Positions 46,883 through 56,362 of a DNA stretch of 64,000 bases are shown one piece after another. The stretch is from a bacterium (GTDB taxonomy: Bacteria; Bacillota; Clostridia; Lachnospirales; Lachnospiraceae), in the NCBI GenBank assembly GCA_030524675.1, contig JAUNGE010000008.1, positions 24,974 through 88,973 of the forward strand, given 5' to 3'. The stretch's first letter is position 1. Each line of letters starts with the position of its first letter. The position numbers were made by a program, and so were the translations under genes. The notes beneath the pieces are model-generated. The model was not told the DNA's origin. It did not search any database and saw nothing but the letters and a program-made list of their open reading frames with translations.

Positions 46883-47158
46883 CTAATCTGTAACTGCTTT
46901 CAAAATTTTTTCAACATTCTTTTTTCCGTTTTTTGTTCCCACGGTGATGAGAAAGGATGCCCACCCTGCAAGAACAGCAACCAATATTCCAAAGATTCCT
47001 GCCAAAATATGAATCTGTATGACAAAACTCCAAAAACTCAAAAGAATCCCAAGAGCCATCAGAGACAATGCAGCTCTTCTCCAAATTCCAAGCCGCATCA
47101 ATGCTTCCGTCTGCATCTTTGCCTCCCGAATCAACATTTTTTTCTCCGCATCAGACAT
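46883..47158 (-). CDS. small membrane protein linked to the PTS
   Basis: 91 residues: a charged N-terminal helix (EKKMLIREAKMQTEALMRL) and two membrane spans (about residues 28-48 and 50-72), then a Lys-rich tail. I do not know a family. AAAGGATGAGAAAAG precedes the ATG. It is 87 bases after the IID gene, with a possible promoter between. It could be a PTS accessory protein; that is inference from position only. Confidence 0.7.
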   Translation of the reverse strand: MSDAEKKMLIREAKMQTEALMRLGIWRRAALSLMALGILLSFWSFVIQIHILAGIFGILVAVLAGWASFLITVGTKNGKKNVEKILKAVTD

Positions 47159-47189
47159 CTTTTCTCATCCTTTCCGTGCACTGTGTATT

Positions 47190-47217
47190 ATAATATGACA
47201 GTATTATATTCTCTCAA
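47190..47217 (-). promoter_or_regulatory. possible promoter with overlapping palindrome
   Basis: On the minus strand TTGAGA (47212-47217) and TATTAT (47190-47195) are 16 bases apart. TATAATA and TATTATA (47189-47208) form an inverted repeat over the -10 region. Confidence 0.4.
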
Positions 47218-47245
47218 TATCCCATATGTCTCTTATCCTGAGATA

Positions 47246-48058
47246 TTAGTATGATAAACCTGGGTCAAAGAATCCAAGCAGTACGCCCACAAATGCAATC
47301 ACAACCAAAAGTAGCATCACAACTGTAGGAGAAATTTTCTTTTTTGTCATCAGCCACCAGCAGAAAATTACAGTGCCTGCGGAGAGAAGTTTCGGATATA
47401 CAGAATCAAATGTACTCTGCAGATTGATAACACCTGGAATTTCAAATGCAGTTGTCACATTGATCCAGCTTGCTGCAACAGCGCCGATTACCATGGTTCC
47501 AATCATAACAATGGATTCACGAAGCGCCTGTGCCTGCTCGCCAACCAGCGCTTCCACAGCCTTGCCGCCCATCTCATATCCTTTGAAATAAGCAAATCTC
47601 ATTCCGAAGAACATCAATGCATTCCATACTACAATGTAGAAAATTGCACCCAACGGAGAACCGTTTCCAGACAATCCAAGTCCAATTCCCAGAAGGATTG
47701 GAATCAGAGTTCCTACAATCAGAGAATCACCAATACCAGCCAGAGGTCCCATCAGGCCTGCACGAATACCATTGATAGTCTCACCATCAAGAGCTTCCCC
47801 GTTCGCTTTTGCCTCTTCCAGACCTGCTGTCATACCTACTACCAGAGTACCAATCTGCGGCTCTGTGTTGAAGAATGCGGTGTATGTCTGCAGTGCATCT
47901 TTCTGCTGTTCTTTTGTCTCATATAATTCTTCAATTATCGGAAGCATGGCGCACAGATAACCAAACGTCTGCATGTGTTCCTGGGAAAAACAGGTCAGGT
48001 TGCCGTAAAACCAGGATAAGAAAGATTTATTCAGTGTTTTCTTTGATAATTTTTTCAT
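47246..48058 (-). CDS. PTS mannose-family permease subunit IID
   Basis: 270 residues, membrane subunit of the sugar channel. KKTLNKSFLSWFYGNLTCFSQEHMQTFGYLCAM at the start, GIRAGLMGPLAGIGDS and MGGKAVEALVGEQAQALRE are IID signatures. The ATG at 48058 has GGAGG nine bases upstream, inside the end of the IIC gene, and starts two bases after the IIC stop region. With IIC it imports and phosphorylates a hexose or amino sugar. Confidence 0.93.
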   Translation of the reverse strand: MKKLSKKTLNKSFLSWFYGNLTCFSQEHMQTFGYLCAMLPIIEELYETKEQQKDALQTYTAFFNTEPQIGTLVVGMTAGLEEAKANGEALDGETINGIRAGLMGPLAGIGDSLIVGTLIPILLGIGLGLSGNGSPLGAIFYIVVWNALMFFGMRFAYFKGYEMGGKAVEALVGEQAQALRESIVMIGTMVIGAVAASWINVTTAFEIPGVINLQSTFDSVYPKLLSAGTVIFCWWLMTKKKISPTVVMLLLVVIAFVGVLLGFFDPGLSY

Positions 48059-48059
48059 C

Positions 48060-48902
48060 TTAAATATCCTCCTCGTCATCATCATATGTACCGATGCCTG
48101 CTGCTACTGGACGAAGCTTCAGCATCTGAATCTTATAATTAATTACTGCAAAGAATCCGCCGATGACTGCCGCGCCAATCAGGTTTACGCCCATGCATGC
48201 AGCCAGTGTGAATCCAAAGAAGAACGTCAGAAAATCCGTTGCTTTATTGACTACCTGCTTTAACAAAATAGCAACGCCGACTGCCGGAAGAAGGCTTCCT
48301 ACTGTAAACAGCGTTTTCATGGCAACACCGTCCATCGGAAGATATGCTTTCATCAAATCTACCATGTTGGAACCAGCCAGTGTGATAATGACTGTCGGGG
48401 CAAAAGAACAGATCAGATGGGAAATCCACGGAAGTCCCATATCTACCAGATACAGTCTCTTGAAATTGCCATTCTCTACTGCTTTCCAGCCCATATGCTG
48501 CCAAATCAAGTTCATGGTTGCTGTTCCATAGAATAATACTGTACCTAAAGTTCCCACGGCTGCACCAAGTGCGGCTGCCATATCGGTTGCAGCGCTGGAG
48601 GATGGGTCAAGTCCCATTCCCTTAATTGCACAGATAGAAAGTGGAATACCAATATAGCTGATTGCACGTACATCTGCGGAAACTGTTCCGCCTGGTGTTA
48701 CCAGTGCTATATAAATAATCTGGATTGCCGCGCCTACGATAATACCTGTCTGCACATCGCCCAAAATCAACCCAACGACCAGTCCTGCTACCAGAGGACG
48801 CCCTAACGTATAGTTGCCAAATGTTGTGCCGCCCAAACCAGGCATACTGGAAAGACACGCACAAAGTCCCAGTAAAATTGCTTGAAAAACGTTAATTTGC
48901 AT
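48060..48902 (-). CDS. PTS mannose-family permease subunit IIC
   Basis: 280 residues, multi-span. LLGLCACLSSMPGLGGTTFGNYTLGRPLVAGLVVGLILGD is typical of IIC of the Man family. An acidic tail (DDDEEDI) ends the protein and encodes the IID ribosome binding site. I used ATG at 48902 with AAGGGTGG upstream. The sugar is not known; mannose, sorbose, fructose and N-acetylgalactosamine are all used by relatives. Confidence 0.93.
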   Translation of the reverse strand: MQINVFQAILLGLCACLSSMPGLGGTTFGNYTLGRPLVAGLVVGLILGDVQTGIIVGAAIQIIYIALVTPGGTVSADVRAISYIGIPLSICAIKGMGLDPSSSAATDMAAALGAAVGTLGTVLFYGTATMNLIWQHMGWKAVENGNFKRLYLVDMGLPWISHLICSFAPTVIITLAGSNMVDLMKAYLPMDGVAMKTLFTVGSLLPAVGVAILLKQVVNKATDFLTFFFGFTLAACMGVNLIGAAVIGGFFAVINYKIQMLKLRPVAAGIGTYDDDEEDI

Positions 48903-49006
48903 TGTTACTACCACCCTTCTTTTTTATCCAAATGAAGTTCTCTAAAAAACCCTCCTGCAGGCAATCCTGCATTGGATTTTTGGTCTTTTGCCCTGGCATC
49001 AGCCGA

Positions 49007-49501
49007 TTACTTAAAACCAAACTGTCCTCTGAATTTTGTCCAGTTTCCGATTGCCTCCTCTTTCAGCAATGCGAATTCTACACTGTATCCCTTTTTCATG
49101 ATATCTTCCAGAGCCTGTGCCTCTTCCTGTGTGATAGACTGGTTATTTCCCAGTTTTGTAGCTCCTGGACGGTCATTGCATGGTCCGATGATAACTGTCT
49201 TCAGACCAGGCTGAAATCCCTGGTCTACCAGAATCTTCTTCATATCTATCGGATTCTTTGTAATCAGGAAATAGCGGTCTTTGCTGTCCAGCACTTTCTG
49301 GCATTTTGCCTTCCACTCATCCATTGTCCACACAAATGTCTTCTTTCCGGCAGCGCTCTTGTATGCTGCTTTCAGTACAGGATTGGTTGCTGCCAAATCA
49401 TTGACTGCCACCAGGCCATCACATGGATACTCCAAAGCCCATCTGGTACAGGTCTGTCCGTGAATCATACGGTCATCTACTCGAATAAAAGATACTGACA
49501 T
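49007..49501 (-). CDS. PTS mannose-family subunit IIB
   Basis: 164-residue cytoplasmic phosphocarrier. RVDDRMIHGQTCTRWA holds the phospho-His (His14). It passes phosphate from IIA to the sugar at IIC/IID. AAGGAGGAATACAAAC precedes the ATG. Confidence 0.94.
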   Translation of the reverse strand: MSVSFIRVDDRMIHGQTCTRWALEYPCDGLVAVNDLAATNPVLKAAYKSAAGKKTFVWTMDEWKAKCQKVLDSKDRYFLITKNPIDMKKILVDQGFQPGLKTVIIGPCNDRPGATKLGNNQSITQEEAQALEDIMKKGYSVEFALLKEEAIGNWTKFRGQFGFK

Positions 49502-49567
49502 GTTTGTATTCCTCCTTCACATTCTCCGCAGATTGTATACTGTCTGCGGTTCTTCACATTTCATTTC

Positions 49568-50002
49568 TCAGATTTCGGTTTCTTCTTCCTCATCGCCGAT
49601 GTTCAGTTCCATTTTCTGAATGGCATTCTGCGATTCCTGAAGCAAAGCAGTGTACAGACTCTCCCCATCCAGAACATCCTTCATCATCGCTGCTGTCAGA
49701 GCCATCGGAAGATTCATTCCGCCAAAAGCTGTTGTCCGGTTTAACATTCCCTTCTGTGAGAGCACATCCAATGCGTTTGTCAGCGGTGAACCACCAATAA
49801 TATCCGCCAAAAGAAGGATTTCATCCCCCTCTTTCACTGGAGCAATCGCTGTTTCAAACCGTTCCACAAATGCATCCGCCCCCATACCGTCTTCCATGCT
49901 GGCACTCAAAACATCTGTGCGATTTCCACCCGCGAGCATTTTCAGCACGCTGTGAAGCCCAGGTGCAAATGTCCCATGGCTGACGAGTACTACATACTTC
50001 AT
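49568..50002 (-). CDS. PTS mannose-family subunit IIA
   Basis: 144 residues. MKYVVLVSHGTFAPG has the phospho-His (His9) and LLLADIIGGSPLTNA is the second conserved segment. It takes phosphate from HPr. ATG at 50002 has AGGAGGG upstream. First gene of the PTS operon; an unusual inverted repeat lies about 80 bases upstream. Confidence 0.94.
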   Translation of the reverse strand: MKYVVLVSHGTFAPGLHSVLKMLAGGNRTDVLSASMEDGMGADAFVERFETAIAPVKEGDEILLLADIIGGSPLTNALDVLSQKGMLNRTTAFGGMNLPMALTAAMMKDVLDGESLYTALLQESQNAIQKMELNIGDEEEETEI

Positions 50003-50080
50003 ATTCAATCCCTCCTATTCCATTTCCCTTTCGTTTTCCTTTCGATAATGAAATTTTACCAGTTCCTTTTGTGAAAAACA

Positions 50081-50149
50081 CCTGCAATTTGTCACGACTT
50101 TTTTCCTGTTTTTATGACATTTGTCATATTCCACGTGACAAATTGCAGG
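50081..50149. promoter_or_regulatory. 16-bp perfect inverted repeat upstream of the PTS operon
   Basis: CCTGCAATTTGTCACG (50081-50096) and CGTGACAAATTGCAGG (50134-50149) pair without a mismatch. Between them TGACATTTGTCA is a further small palindrome, so TTTGTCA or its complement occurs four times. The pattern looks like several sites for one regulator rather than a terminator, as no U-tract follows. Confidence 0.6.
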
Positions 50150-50160
50150 CTAAAAACAAC

Positions 50161-50208
50161 AAAAAAATATACTGCTGAACATGTGGTAACGCACAGCAGT
50201 ATATTTTT
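50161..50208 (-). terminator. terminator after the GH2 gene
   Basis: ATATACTGCTG and CAGCAGTATAT form an 11-bp stem around a 16-base loop, with A7 on the left and T5 on the right. It can work in both directions; on minus it would end the ABC/GH2 transcript. The 326-base gap 50009-50334 holds this, the inverted repeat and the remnant at 50255. Confidence 0.75.
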
Positions 50209-50254
50209 AAAACTATCTTTATCTGATTCTTCCTATAATAATTTTATTTTTATC

Positions 50255-50280
50255 ATACCAGAGTCAAAAGGTCAGATTTC
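50255..50280 (+). repeat. possible 5' remnant of the structured RNA
   Basis: ATACCAG followed by AGTC and AAGGTCAGA matches 63795-63820 (first strand of P1 and P2 of copy B) in about 21 of 26 bases. The pairing strand and the other arms are missing. It may be a truncated copy or a chance match. Confidence 0.35.
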
Positions 50281-50334
50281 TATCTTTTTTTTATTTCTAT
50301 GTAATTCGATTTTCATTCACCTGCATGACTTCTG

Positions 50335-52737
50335 TTATACGTCCTGATTCACTTCCATAATCGCTTCCTGCATCCCCTCTGCAAATGCATGAAGTACAAT
50401 TCTTCCCCGACCAGTCACTCGCACCACCACGCTTGCTTTTCCCTGGTGCATATGTACTCTATCAGAAGCAAACGGCTCCAAGTTACACAGATACCCATTG
50501 TCCACGCCCTCAATCATACAGGGACCTTCCACAGCAAACTGCACCTGAGCACACTCTCTGCAGTTCCAGTTTCCTTCTCTGTCCACCGCAGCTACGGTAA
50601 ATAACAGCTGCAGCGGCATCTCCAAAGGCATCTTATCAGATATCACGCCCGACACTTTATCCGGCATGACGTCTGGCAGCCTGTCTGATATCTGTGTCAG
50701 ATTCATAGCATCCGCGCTCGCCTCAGAACTGTCGATAAACTTCAACCCCACAGATGGACCGCTCGTGATTAGTTCATGCATACAAACCACCTGCCCGTCT
50801 CTCACGCCTTCCACCAGGACACGCCCCGTCTCCAACGGTAGAAACCCTGTGATAATCCGGCTCTCACACTCCGTCGGCTTCGCAATGTCAAAATATTTGC
50901 CGTTCAAGGACAGCCGTACTTCTTCGCAGTTTGAAAAAATCATATACGGCATCGGCATTTTCGTGAACATCGGATAATTCCAGCAATCGGAAAGCGGCAT
51001 TTCCGACCATGCTTCCCTGACAATTTCCGCCTTCTTTGTGTAGTCTAAAATCGAGATATGAACCACAGGTTCCGTCTTCCAGTAGCTTTCCCACAAATAG
51101 GAAATCGGCTTTCTCACCAGATTTTCGTGAATCAGAGCGCCAGCCCATCCTTTTGACGGATATCCCATGGACTCTCCCAGGTAGTCAATGCCAGCCCACA
51201 GACAGCCGCCGATTACATACGCATTTCTCTCCACGTCCATCCACGGATTTTCTGTGCTGTAGTTGAAATAGTGCTCATAACTTCCTTTAAAGAACAGATA
51301 AACCTCCGTTCCCAATATCAATTTCTCCGGCATCTGCTCATGAATGGCTTCATACCATTGTTCCTGATAATTGCAGCCAATCACATCCACAATCTCTGCA
51401 ATACGCCGGATTGCCTGAATTTTCTTTGAAACAGAATCCTCCACCGATTCTCCCTGCAAATTCTGGTAGTGCGGAGACATGGCAAGTGTGACTGGTCTGC
51501 TGTCCATACTTCTCACCTTATCACAGTGTTTTTTCAGAAGTTTTAACATCGGCGCAGCTCCCTGGTCCTCAATCTCATTGCCCACACTCCACATCACGAC
51601 ACTGGGGCGGTTTCTGTCACGCAAAAGCCAATATGACATATCTGCCTCCCAATCCGTCTCATAAAATCGAGAATATGCGCCCTGAACCCACTTGTCAAAG
51701 CACTCAGCCAGCACATAAAATCCCATCTCATCACACAGATCCATCATATCCGTCGAGGCAATGTTGTGACTGGTACGGATGGTATTGCAGCCCATACTCT
51801 TCAAAAGCTGCAGGCGCTTTCTGAGAAGAGATTTCGTCACAGCAGAGCCCACGCACCCTGCATCATGGTGCAGGCAAACTCCCTTCATCTTCACTGGTTC
51901 GCCATTTACGAACATTCCCTTTCTGGGAATGAACTCCACACGCCTGAATCCGACTGGAAATGCTAACGTGTACCCAGAAACAGAAAGTTTCAGTGTATAA
52001 AGATTCGGTTCTTCTGCACTCCATGGTCTGACATCCAGATTTTCCAACACGAGAGTGTATTTACCCGCATCTGTTCCCATATGCACACTCTTATCCAGAG
52101 CAACAGGTCCAAAAATGCCTTCCATCTCCGCCCATATTGTCATTTCTGGCTGCGTTTCTGATTTTGTCTCTGGCTGTGCCACCTGCAGCGTCAGGCTGCC
52201 CTTTCCATCCGCATAATCCGCCGTCAAGTACACATCCTCCATGCGCAGAAACATCTTTGGAAGTTCTATCAATTCCACATTCCGATAGATACCGCAGCCA
52301 CTGTACCAGCGGTCTGTGATGGTCCTGGAATTGTCCACCCGCACAGCAATCATATTATCTCCCTGCCGTATCTGCTCTGTCACTTCCAGAGAAAATCCAC
52401 TGTACCCATAGTGGTGCTCTCCCACCAATGTCTCATTAAAATACACACTGCATCGCTCAAATACACCATCAAAGCGGAGAAAATATCGCTTTTCTTCCTT
52501 CTTTTGAGGCAATATCAGATGTCTGCGGTACCAGCCAATTCCCCATCGGTCCAAATACCCCTGTGCCTGCGGTCCAAACGTCCACTCTGGAACAGCCTCC
52601 ATATCTGGATTCACAGCTCTTTTCACAGCCCAGTCATGAGGAATCTGCACCATTTTCCATCCGCTCTCCTGCAAATCCTCCCGATATCCCTCTGCCACAT
52701 CCTGTTCACAAAAAAGCCAATTATCATACAATATCAT
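50335..52737 (-). CDS. glycoside hydrolase family 2 enzyme (beta-galactosidase-like)
   Basis: 800 residues, no signal peptide, so it acts in the cytoplasm on imported oligosaccharides. An N-terminal jelly roll (QIPHDWAVK, WYRRHLILP, DNSRTITDRWYSGCGIYRNVEL), an Ig-like domain, the TIM barrel (GVCLHHDAGCVGS) with acid/base Glu388 in WSVGNEIE and nucleophile Glu478 in LILGTEVY, and a C-terminal beta region with a run of DVMPDK/SDKMP repeats near residue 700. Beta-galactosidase, glucuronidase or mannosidase activity are all possible. It follows the two permeases and probably degrades their substrate. Confidence 0.92.
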   Translation of the reverse strand: MILYDNWLFCEQDVAEGYREDLQESGWKMVQIPHDWAVKRAVNPDMEAVPEWTFGPQAQGYLDRWGIGWYRRHLILPQKKEEKRYFLRFDGVFERCSVYFNETLVGEHHYGYSGFSLEVTEQIRQGDNMIAVRVDNSRTITDRWYSGCGIYRNVELIELPKMFLRMEDVYLTADYADGKGSLTLQVAQPETKSETQPEMTIWAEMEGIFGPVALDKSVHMGTDAGKYTLVLENLDVRPWSAEEPNLYTLKLSVSGYTLAFPVGFRRVEFIPRKGMFVNGEPVKMKGVCLHHDAGCVGSAVTKSLLRKRLQLLKSMGCNTIRTSHNIASTDMMDLCDEMGFYVLAECFDKWVQGAYSRFYETDWEADMSYWLLRDRNRPSVVMWSVGNEIEDQGAAPMLKLLKKHCDKVRSMDSRPVTLAMSPHYQNLQGESVEDSVSKKIQAIRRIAEIVDVIGCNYQEQWYEAIHEQMPEKLILGTEVYLFFKGSYEHYFNYSTENPWMDVERNAYVIGGCLWAGIDYLGESMGYPSKGWAGALIHENLVRKPISYLWESYWKTEPVVHISILDYTKKAEIVREAWSEMPLSDCWNYPMFTKMPMPYMIFSNCEEVRLSLNGKYFDIAKPTECESRIITGFLPLETGRVLVEGVRDGQVVCMHELITSGPSVGLKFIDSSEASADAMNLTQISDRLPDVMPDKVSGVISDKMPLEMPLQLLFTVAAVDREGNWNCRECAQVQFAVEGPCMIEGVDNGYLCNLEPFASDRVHMHQGKASVVVRVTGRGRIVLHAFAEGMQEAIMEVNQDV

Positions 52738-52891
52738 CGTTATTCCTTCTTTCCCTCTGCTTTTTATTTCTCTGTCTGTTATCTATTTTGTCTTTTTACC
52801 TATTTCTAAATTTGTCTCAGCACAACAGATGGCATTACAAGATTCCATTATAAATATCAGCACAACAAATATAGTATTTCTTTACTAATTC

Positions 52892-53725
52892 CTATCCTTT
52901 TACACCTGTCGCCGCAATTCCCTCGATAAAGTATTTCTGCGCACAAATATAAATCAGAACAATCGGAATCAAAGACATCGTGGTTGCCGCCATAATCAGT
53001 GTATACTCCACACCATTTTCCTGCTGGAACGCGCGGATACCTATCTGCAGCGTATACTTAGTTTTCTCATTCAAAAAAATCAATGGGCCTGTAAACTCGT
53101 TCCAGGAATCCAAAAACTTCAATGTCACCAGCGTCGCCAATGCAGACTTAGACAGCGGCAGCACAATCTGCGTCAAAATGCGAAAATCCTTTGCGCCGTC
53201 AATTCTGGCAGCCTCTATCAGAGAGTCTGGAATACTGACGAAAAACTGGCGCAGAAGAAACACACCAAACGGCGAAAAACAGTGCAGCAAAATCAGCGCA
53301 GTGTGCGAATTCAACAGATTCAATTTATTCATCAGCTCATACTGCGGAATCATCAGCACCTGATACGGAATCATCATGGTCGCCAGATACAGCATAAACA
53401 GAAAATCCCGCCCTTTAAATTTCAGTTTTGCAAACGCATACGCCGAAAATGCACAGGTTACTACCTGGCCAAGTGTTGAAAATACAGCAATCTTAGCTGT
53501 GTTTATGTAAAACTGCACAAAAGGAATCTTCTGAAACACATCGCGATAATTCTTCCACATCCATGTACTTGGCAGCAGTTTCATCGGAACTGCAAACAAC
53601 TCTGACTTTGGTTTCAGTGAGCCGAGAACCATCCACAGAAAGGGAAACAACATAGTCACTGCAATCAGAACCAGTATAACAAAAACAGCCGGATAAAAAA
53701 TATATTTTTTTGTTTTCATCGACAT
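52892..53725 (-). CDS. sugar ABC transporter permease, MalG type
   Basis: 277 residues, six spans, EAA loop EAARIDGAKDFRILTQIVLPL, C-terminus AATGVKG. Second permease of the importer that feeds the GH2 enzyme. ATG at 53725 has GGGAGG upstream; a GTG at 53731 is closer to it. Confidence 0.93.
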   Translation of the reverse strand: MSMKTKKYIFYPAVFVILVLIAVTMLFPFLWMVLGSLKPKSELFAVPMKLLPSTWMWKNYRDVFQKIPFVQFYINTAKIAVFSTLGQVVTCAFSAYAFAKLKFKGRDFLFMLYLATMMIPYQVLMIPQYELMNKLNLLNSHTALILLHCFSPFGVFLLRQFFVSIPDSLIEAARIDGAKDFRILTQIVLPLSKSALATLVTLKFLDSWNEFTGPLIFLNEKTKYTLQIGIRAFQQENGVEYTLIMAATTMSLIPIVLIYICAQKYFIEGIAATGVKG

Positions 53726-53740
53726 CTGCACTCCACCTCC

Positions 53741-54637
53741 CTACTGATCGACCCACTTTTTCTGGCCGACAAACTGCACCGCTGTCATAATCAGAATAAT
53801 AAAGAACAGGACAAAGGCTGCCGCGCTGGCATACCCAAACCGGTAATCCACAAATGAGCGGTTATAAATATAATAAGCCAAAACATTGGTAGACCGCCCT
53901 GGACCGCCCTGCGTCATAGCCATAATCACATCAAACACCTTAAACGAGCTAATCATCTGCGTCACCAGGCAGAAAAAGATGGTTGGGGAAATCATGGGCA
54001 GTGTCAGATACCAGAAACTCTGCACAGAATTCGCACCATCCAGCTTTGCCGCTTCATACAACTCCGTACTGATTCCCTGAAGACCTGCCAACAGAATGAT
54101 GGCATTGTATCCCATGGAACGCCATATGGTGACAATCTCAACAGAAATCAAAGCCCATGTGGAAGAAGAAATCCATTTCGGAGGATTGGCAACGCCGAGC
54201 GCCATCAGAATCTGATTGACTGGGCCATAATTGGCGAGCACCATGGACCACACCAGGCCAATCGCAATCATGGATGTGACCTGCGGCAAAAAATAGATGG
54301 TGCGAAATATCTTGATTCCAGGAAGTCTCACATTCATCAGCAGCGCCATCAAAATACCAAAAATCACAGAAAACGGTACTGTTATCACCGTATACCACAT
54401 CGTATTTTTCAGAGATATCAGAAACGATTCATCCAAAAACAGACTGGTATAATTTTTGATTCCGATAAAATCTCTTGTAGAAAATCCATCCCAGTTCGTC
54501 AGACTAATTGCAAAAGCCCGAAACACTGGATATAAAATAAAAATAAGAAATCCCAGCAGATTTGGGAGCAGAAACAGCACTGCTATTTTCTGCTGCCGTC
54601 TCAAATACGCGGGCATACCCGCCTTTCTTTTTTCCAT
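53741..54637 (-). CDS. sugar ABC transporter permease, MalF type
   Basis: 298 residues, six spans, EAA loop EAAKLDGANSVQSFWYLTLPM and late GGPGRSTNVLAYYIY. AAGGAGGGCATT precedes the ATG. It lies between the binding-protein gene and the MalG-type permease. A terminator-like hairpin upstream should keep its level below that of the binding protein. Confidence 0.93.
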   Translation of the reverse strand: MEKRKAGMPAYLRRQQKIAVLFLLPNLLGFLIFILYPVFRAFAISLTNWDGFSTRDFIGIKNYTSLFLDESFLISLKNTMWYTVITVPFSVIFGILMALLMNVRLPGIKIFRTIYFLPQVTSMIAIGLVWSMVLANYGPVNQILMALGVANPPKWISSSTWALISVEIVTIWRSMGYNAIILLAGLQGISTELYEAAKLDGANSVQSFWYLTLPMISPTIFFCLVTQMISSFKVFDVIMAMTQGGPGRSTNVLAYYIYNRSFVDYRFGYASAAAFVLFFIILIMTAVQFVGQKKWVDQ

Positions 54638-54679
54638 AATGCCCTCCTTCTTTTATGTTCTCATGCTTTCCCTTCACTG

Positions 54680-54722
54680 AAAAAGGCAGACCGCCTGAGT
54701 CCTAAATCCCAGATGGCCTGCC
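54680..54722 (-). terminator. attenuating hairpin between binding-protein and permease genes
   Basis: On minus GGCAG pairs with CUGCC and GCC with GGC (a GGU bulge between), followed by five U. It sits inside the ABC operon and would let only part of the transcripts reach the permeases. Confidence 0.55.
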
Positions 54723-54821
54723 CCCATTTCCTTTTTTTGAAGCAATCGGCTCCGATACAGGCAGCATCTGCATCGGCAGGAATATCTGCTGTGCGTATTA
54801 CTGTTGTCGCACACTCTGTTT

Positions 54822-56198
54822 TTACTGTGCTTTCAGCACTTCATCCTGCATACGTGTCTTACATTTCTGCTCGGTTGTCTCAATATCCTGTTCTCCGATT
54901 AAATACAGAGAAACCTCTTCTTTGATAATATTAGTCACAGAATTATAGTACTCATCACATGGAACCTGAGAAATAATCTTCTGATTTACAATATATTCAA
55001 TGTGTTCCGGCGCTGTCTTTCCGCTCGTATAGATGGAAATGGTCTCATCAGACTGCCATGCTGGGAAATAATCGTTATCCAGAAGAAGCTTCGCCCCCTC
55101 TTCTCCAGCGCAGAATGTGATAAAATCATACGCGGCTTCTGGATTCTTCGCATTCTGTGCAATCATCAGCAGTGCCGGTGTACCAGGCGTCACGGCCTCT
55201 TCGCCCTCCCAGTGAGGAAGCGGAGCTATGTCATAGTTTACATTGCCATCTCCGTTTGCGATTGCAGTGTTGAGCATTTCCACGCCCCAGTCACCCGTAA
55301 AATACATACCATATTTTCCCTGCAGGAAATTTCCGGTATAATCCGCACCGGATTCCCCCGCCATATCTTCGTACAGCGGCTGGTATCCTGCATCCGACAA
55401 ACTCTTACAGAATTCGGCAGCTTTCATCCAGTCGTGAAGTTCGTCCTCGTTCAGCGGGTTTGTGGAACCCTTGCTGTTTGCCGGAACTCTCCACCACAGG
55501 CTGGTAGGCTGAAAATTCAGAGAACCATAAATCTTGTCCATCCCTTCACCGCTTGTCAGCTTACCTGCCACCTCATAGTATTCCTCCCATGTCCAGTCAT
55601 CTTCTGGATATGGGACATTAGCTGTATCAAAAATATCTTTGTTGTAATACACTACCCAGGAGCTCGTTTTATAAGGAAGTGCATAAGTAGCACCGTCAAT
55701 CGCAAGCGTCTCAAGGGCCTTCGTGTAACCGCTGGTATCCGTTCCATTCTTCTGAATCAGATCATCCAATGCCATAATGGAACCTTTTGTCTGGAACTGT
55801 GCCAGAGTCGGTGCGCTTCCCACTGCAAAACAGTCGATGTCACCGCCGCCCGAAAATGCTGTCATCAGTTTAGTATTGTAGTCGTTGGTAGGAGTAAACT
55901 GCATCTTCACTGTCACATTCGGATGTTTTTCCATATAAGCATTTGCCAATTTTGTGAAGATTCCTTCCTCATCCGACCAGGCATAAAAATTGATTGTCAC
56001 ATTCTCATCTCCTGCTGCCGTGCCCATGCTTCCCGTCTCTTTGCTCTCCTGCGCTCCTGCTGTTCCCGCCGCTTCACTTGCCTTAGCACTGGTATTTGTA
56101 GTATCCCCAGCATTACTGCCGCCTCCCGCGCCACACGCTGCCAGGCTGAGAACCATCGCCGAACTCAACAACCATGCTGCACTTCTTTTTAACTTCAT
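54822..56198 (-). CDS. extracellular sugar-binding lipoprotein (family 1)
   Basis: 458 residues with lipobox LAACG, an Ala/Thr/Glu linker, then the binding fold (INFYAWSDEEG, SSWVVYYNKDIFDTANVPYPEDDWTWEEY). It is a clear paralogue of the anchored protein at 59636-61051. GGGAGGATGGATTT precedes the ATG. It supplies the two permeases downstream. Confidence 0.94.
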   Translation of the reverse strand: MKLKRSAAWLLSSAMVLSLAACGAGGGSNAGDTTNTSAKASEAAGTAGAQESKETGSMGTAAGDENVTINFYAWSDEEGIFTKLANAYMEKHPNVTVKMQFTPTNDYNTKLMTAFSGGGDIDCFAVGSAPTLAQFQTKGSIMALDDLIQKNGTDTSGYTKALETLAIDGATYALPYKTSSWVVYYNKDIFDTANVPYPEDDWTWEEYYEVAGKLTSGEGMDKIYGSLNFQPTSLWWRVPANSKGSTNPLNEDELHDWMKAAEFCKSLSDAGYQPLYEDMAGESGADYTGNFLQGKYGMYFTGDWGVEMLNTAIANGDGNVNYDIAPLPHWEGEEAVTPGTPALLMIAQNAKNPEAAYDFITFCAGEEGAKLLLDNDYFPAWQSDETISIYTSGKTAPEHIEYIVNQKIISQVPCDEYYNSVTNIIKEEVSLYLIGEQDIETTEQKCKTRMQDEVLKAQ

Positions 56199-56362
56199 AA
56201 ATCCATCCTCCCATTCTGGTTCCTACATTGCACATCCTATCCGAACCGTTATAAAGCAGGCATCTGCTTGCTCTTTTCTTGATAGAACAACTATAACAAA
56301 AAACATTTGATTTATGAATGATAAAAAATGCGGTGTGAGATTTCAAAAACTGCGATTCCCGT

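Noticed and set aside
50009..50160. Sigma-54 promoter for the mannose-family PTS
   Set aside because: Such operons often use sigma-54, but no TGGCA-to-TTGC pair with the right spacing was found and no LevR-type activator is present.
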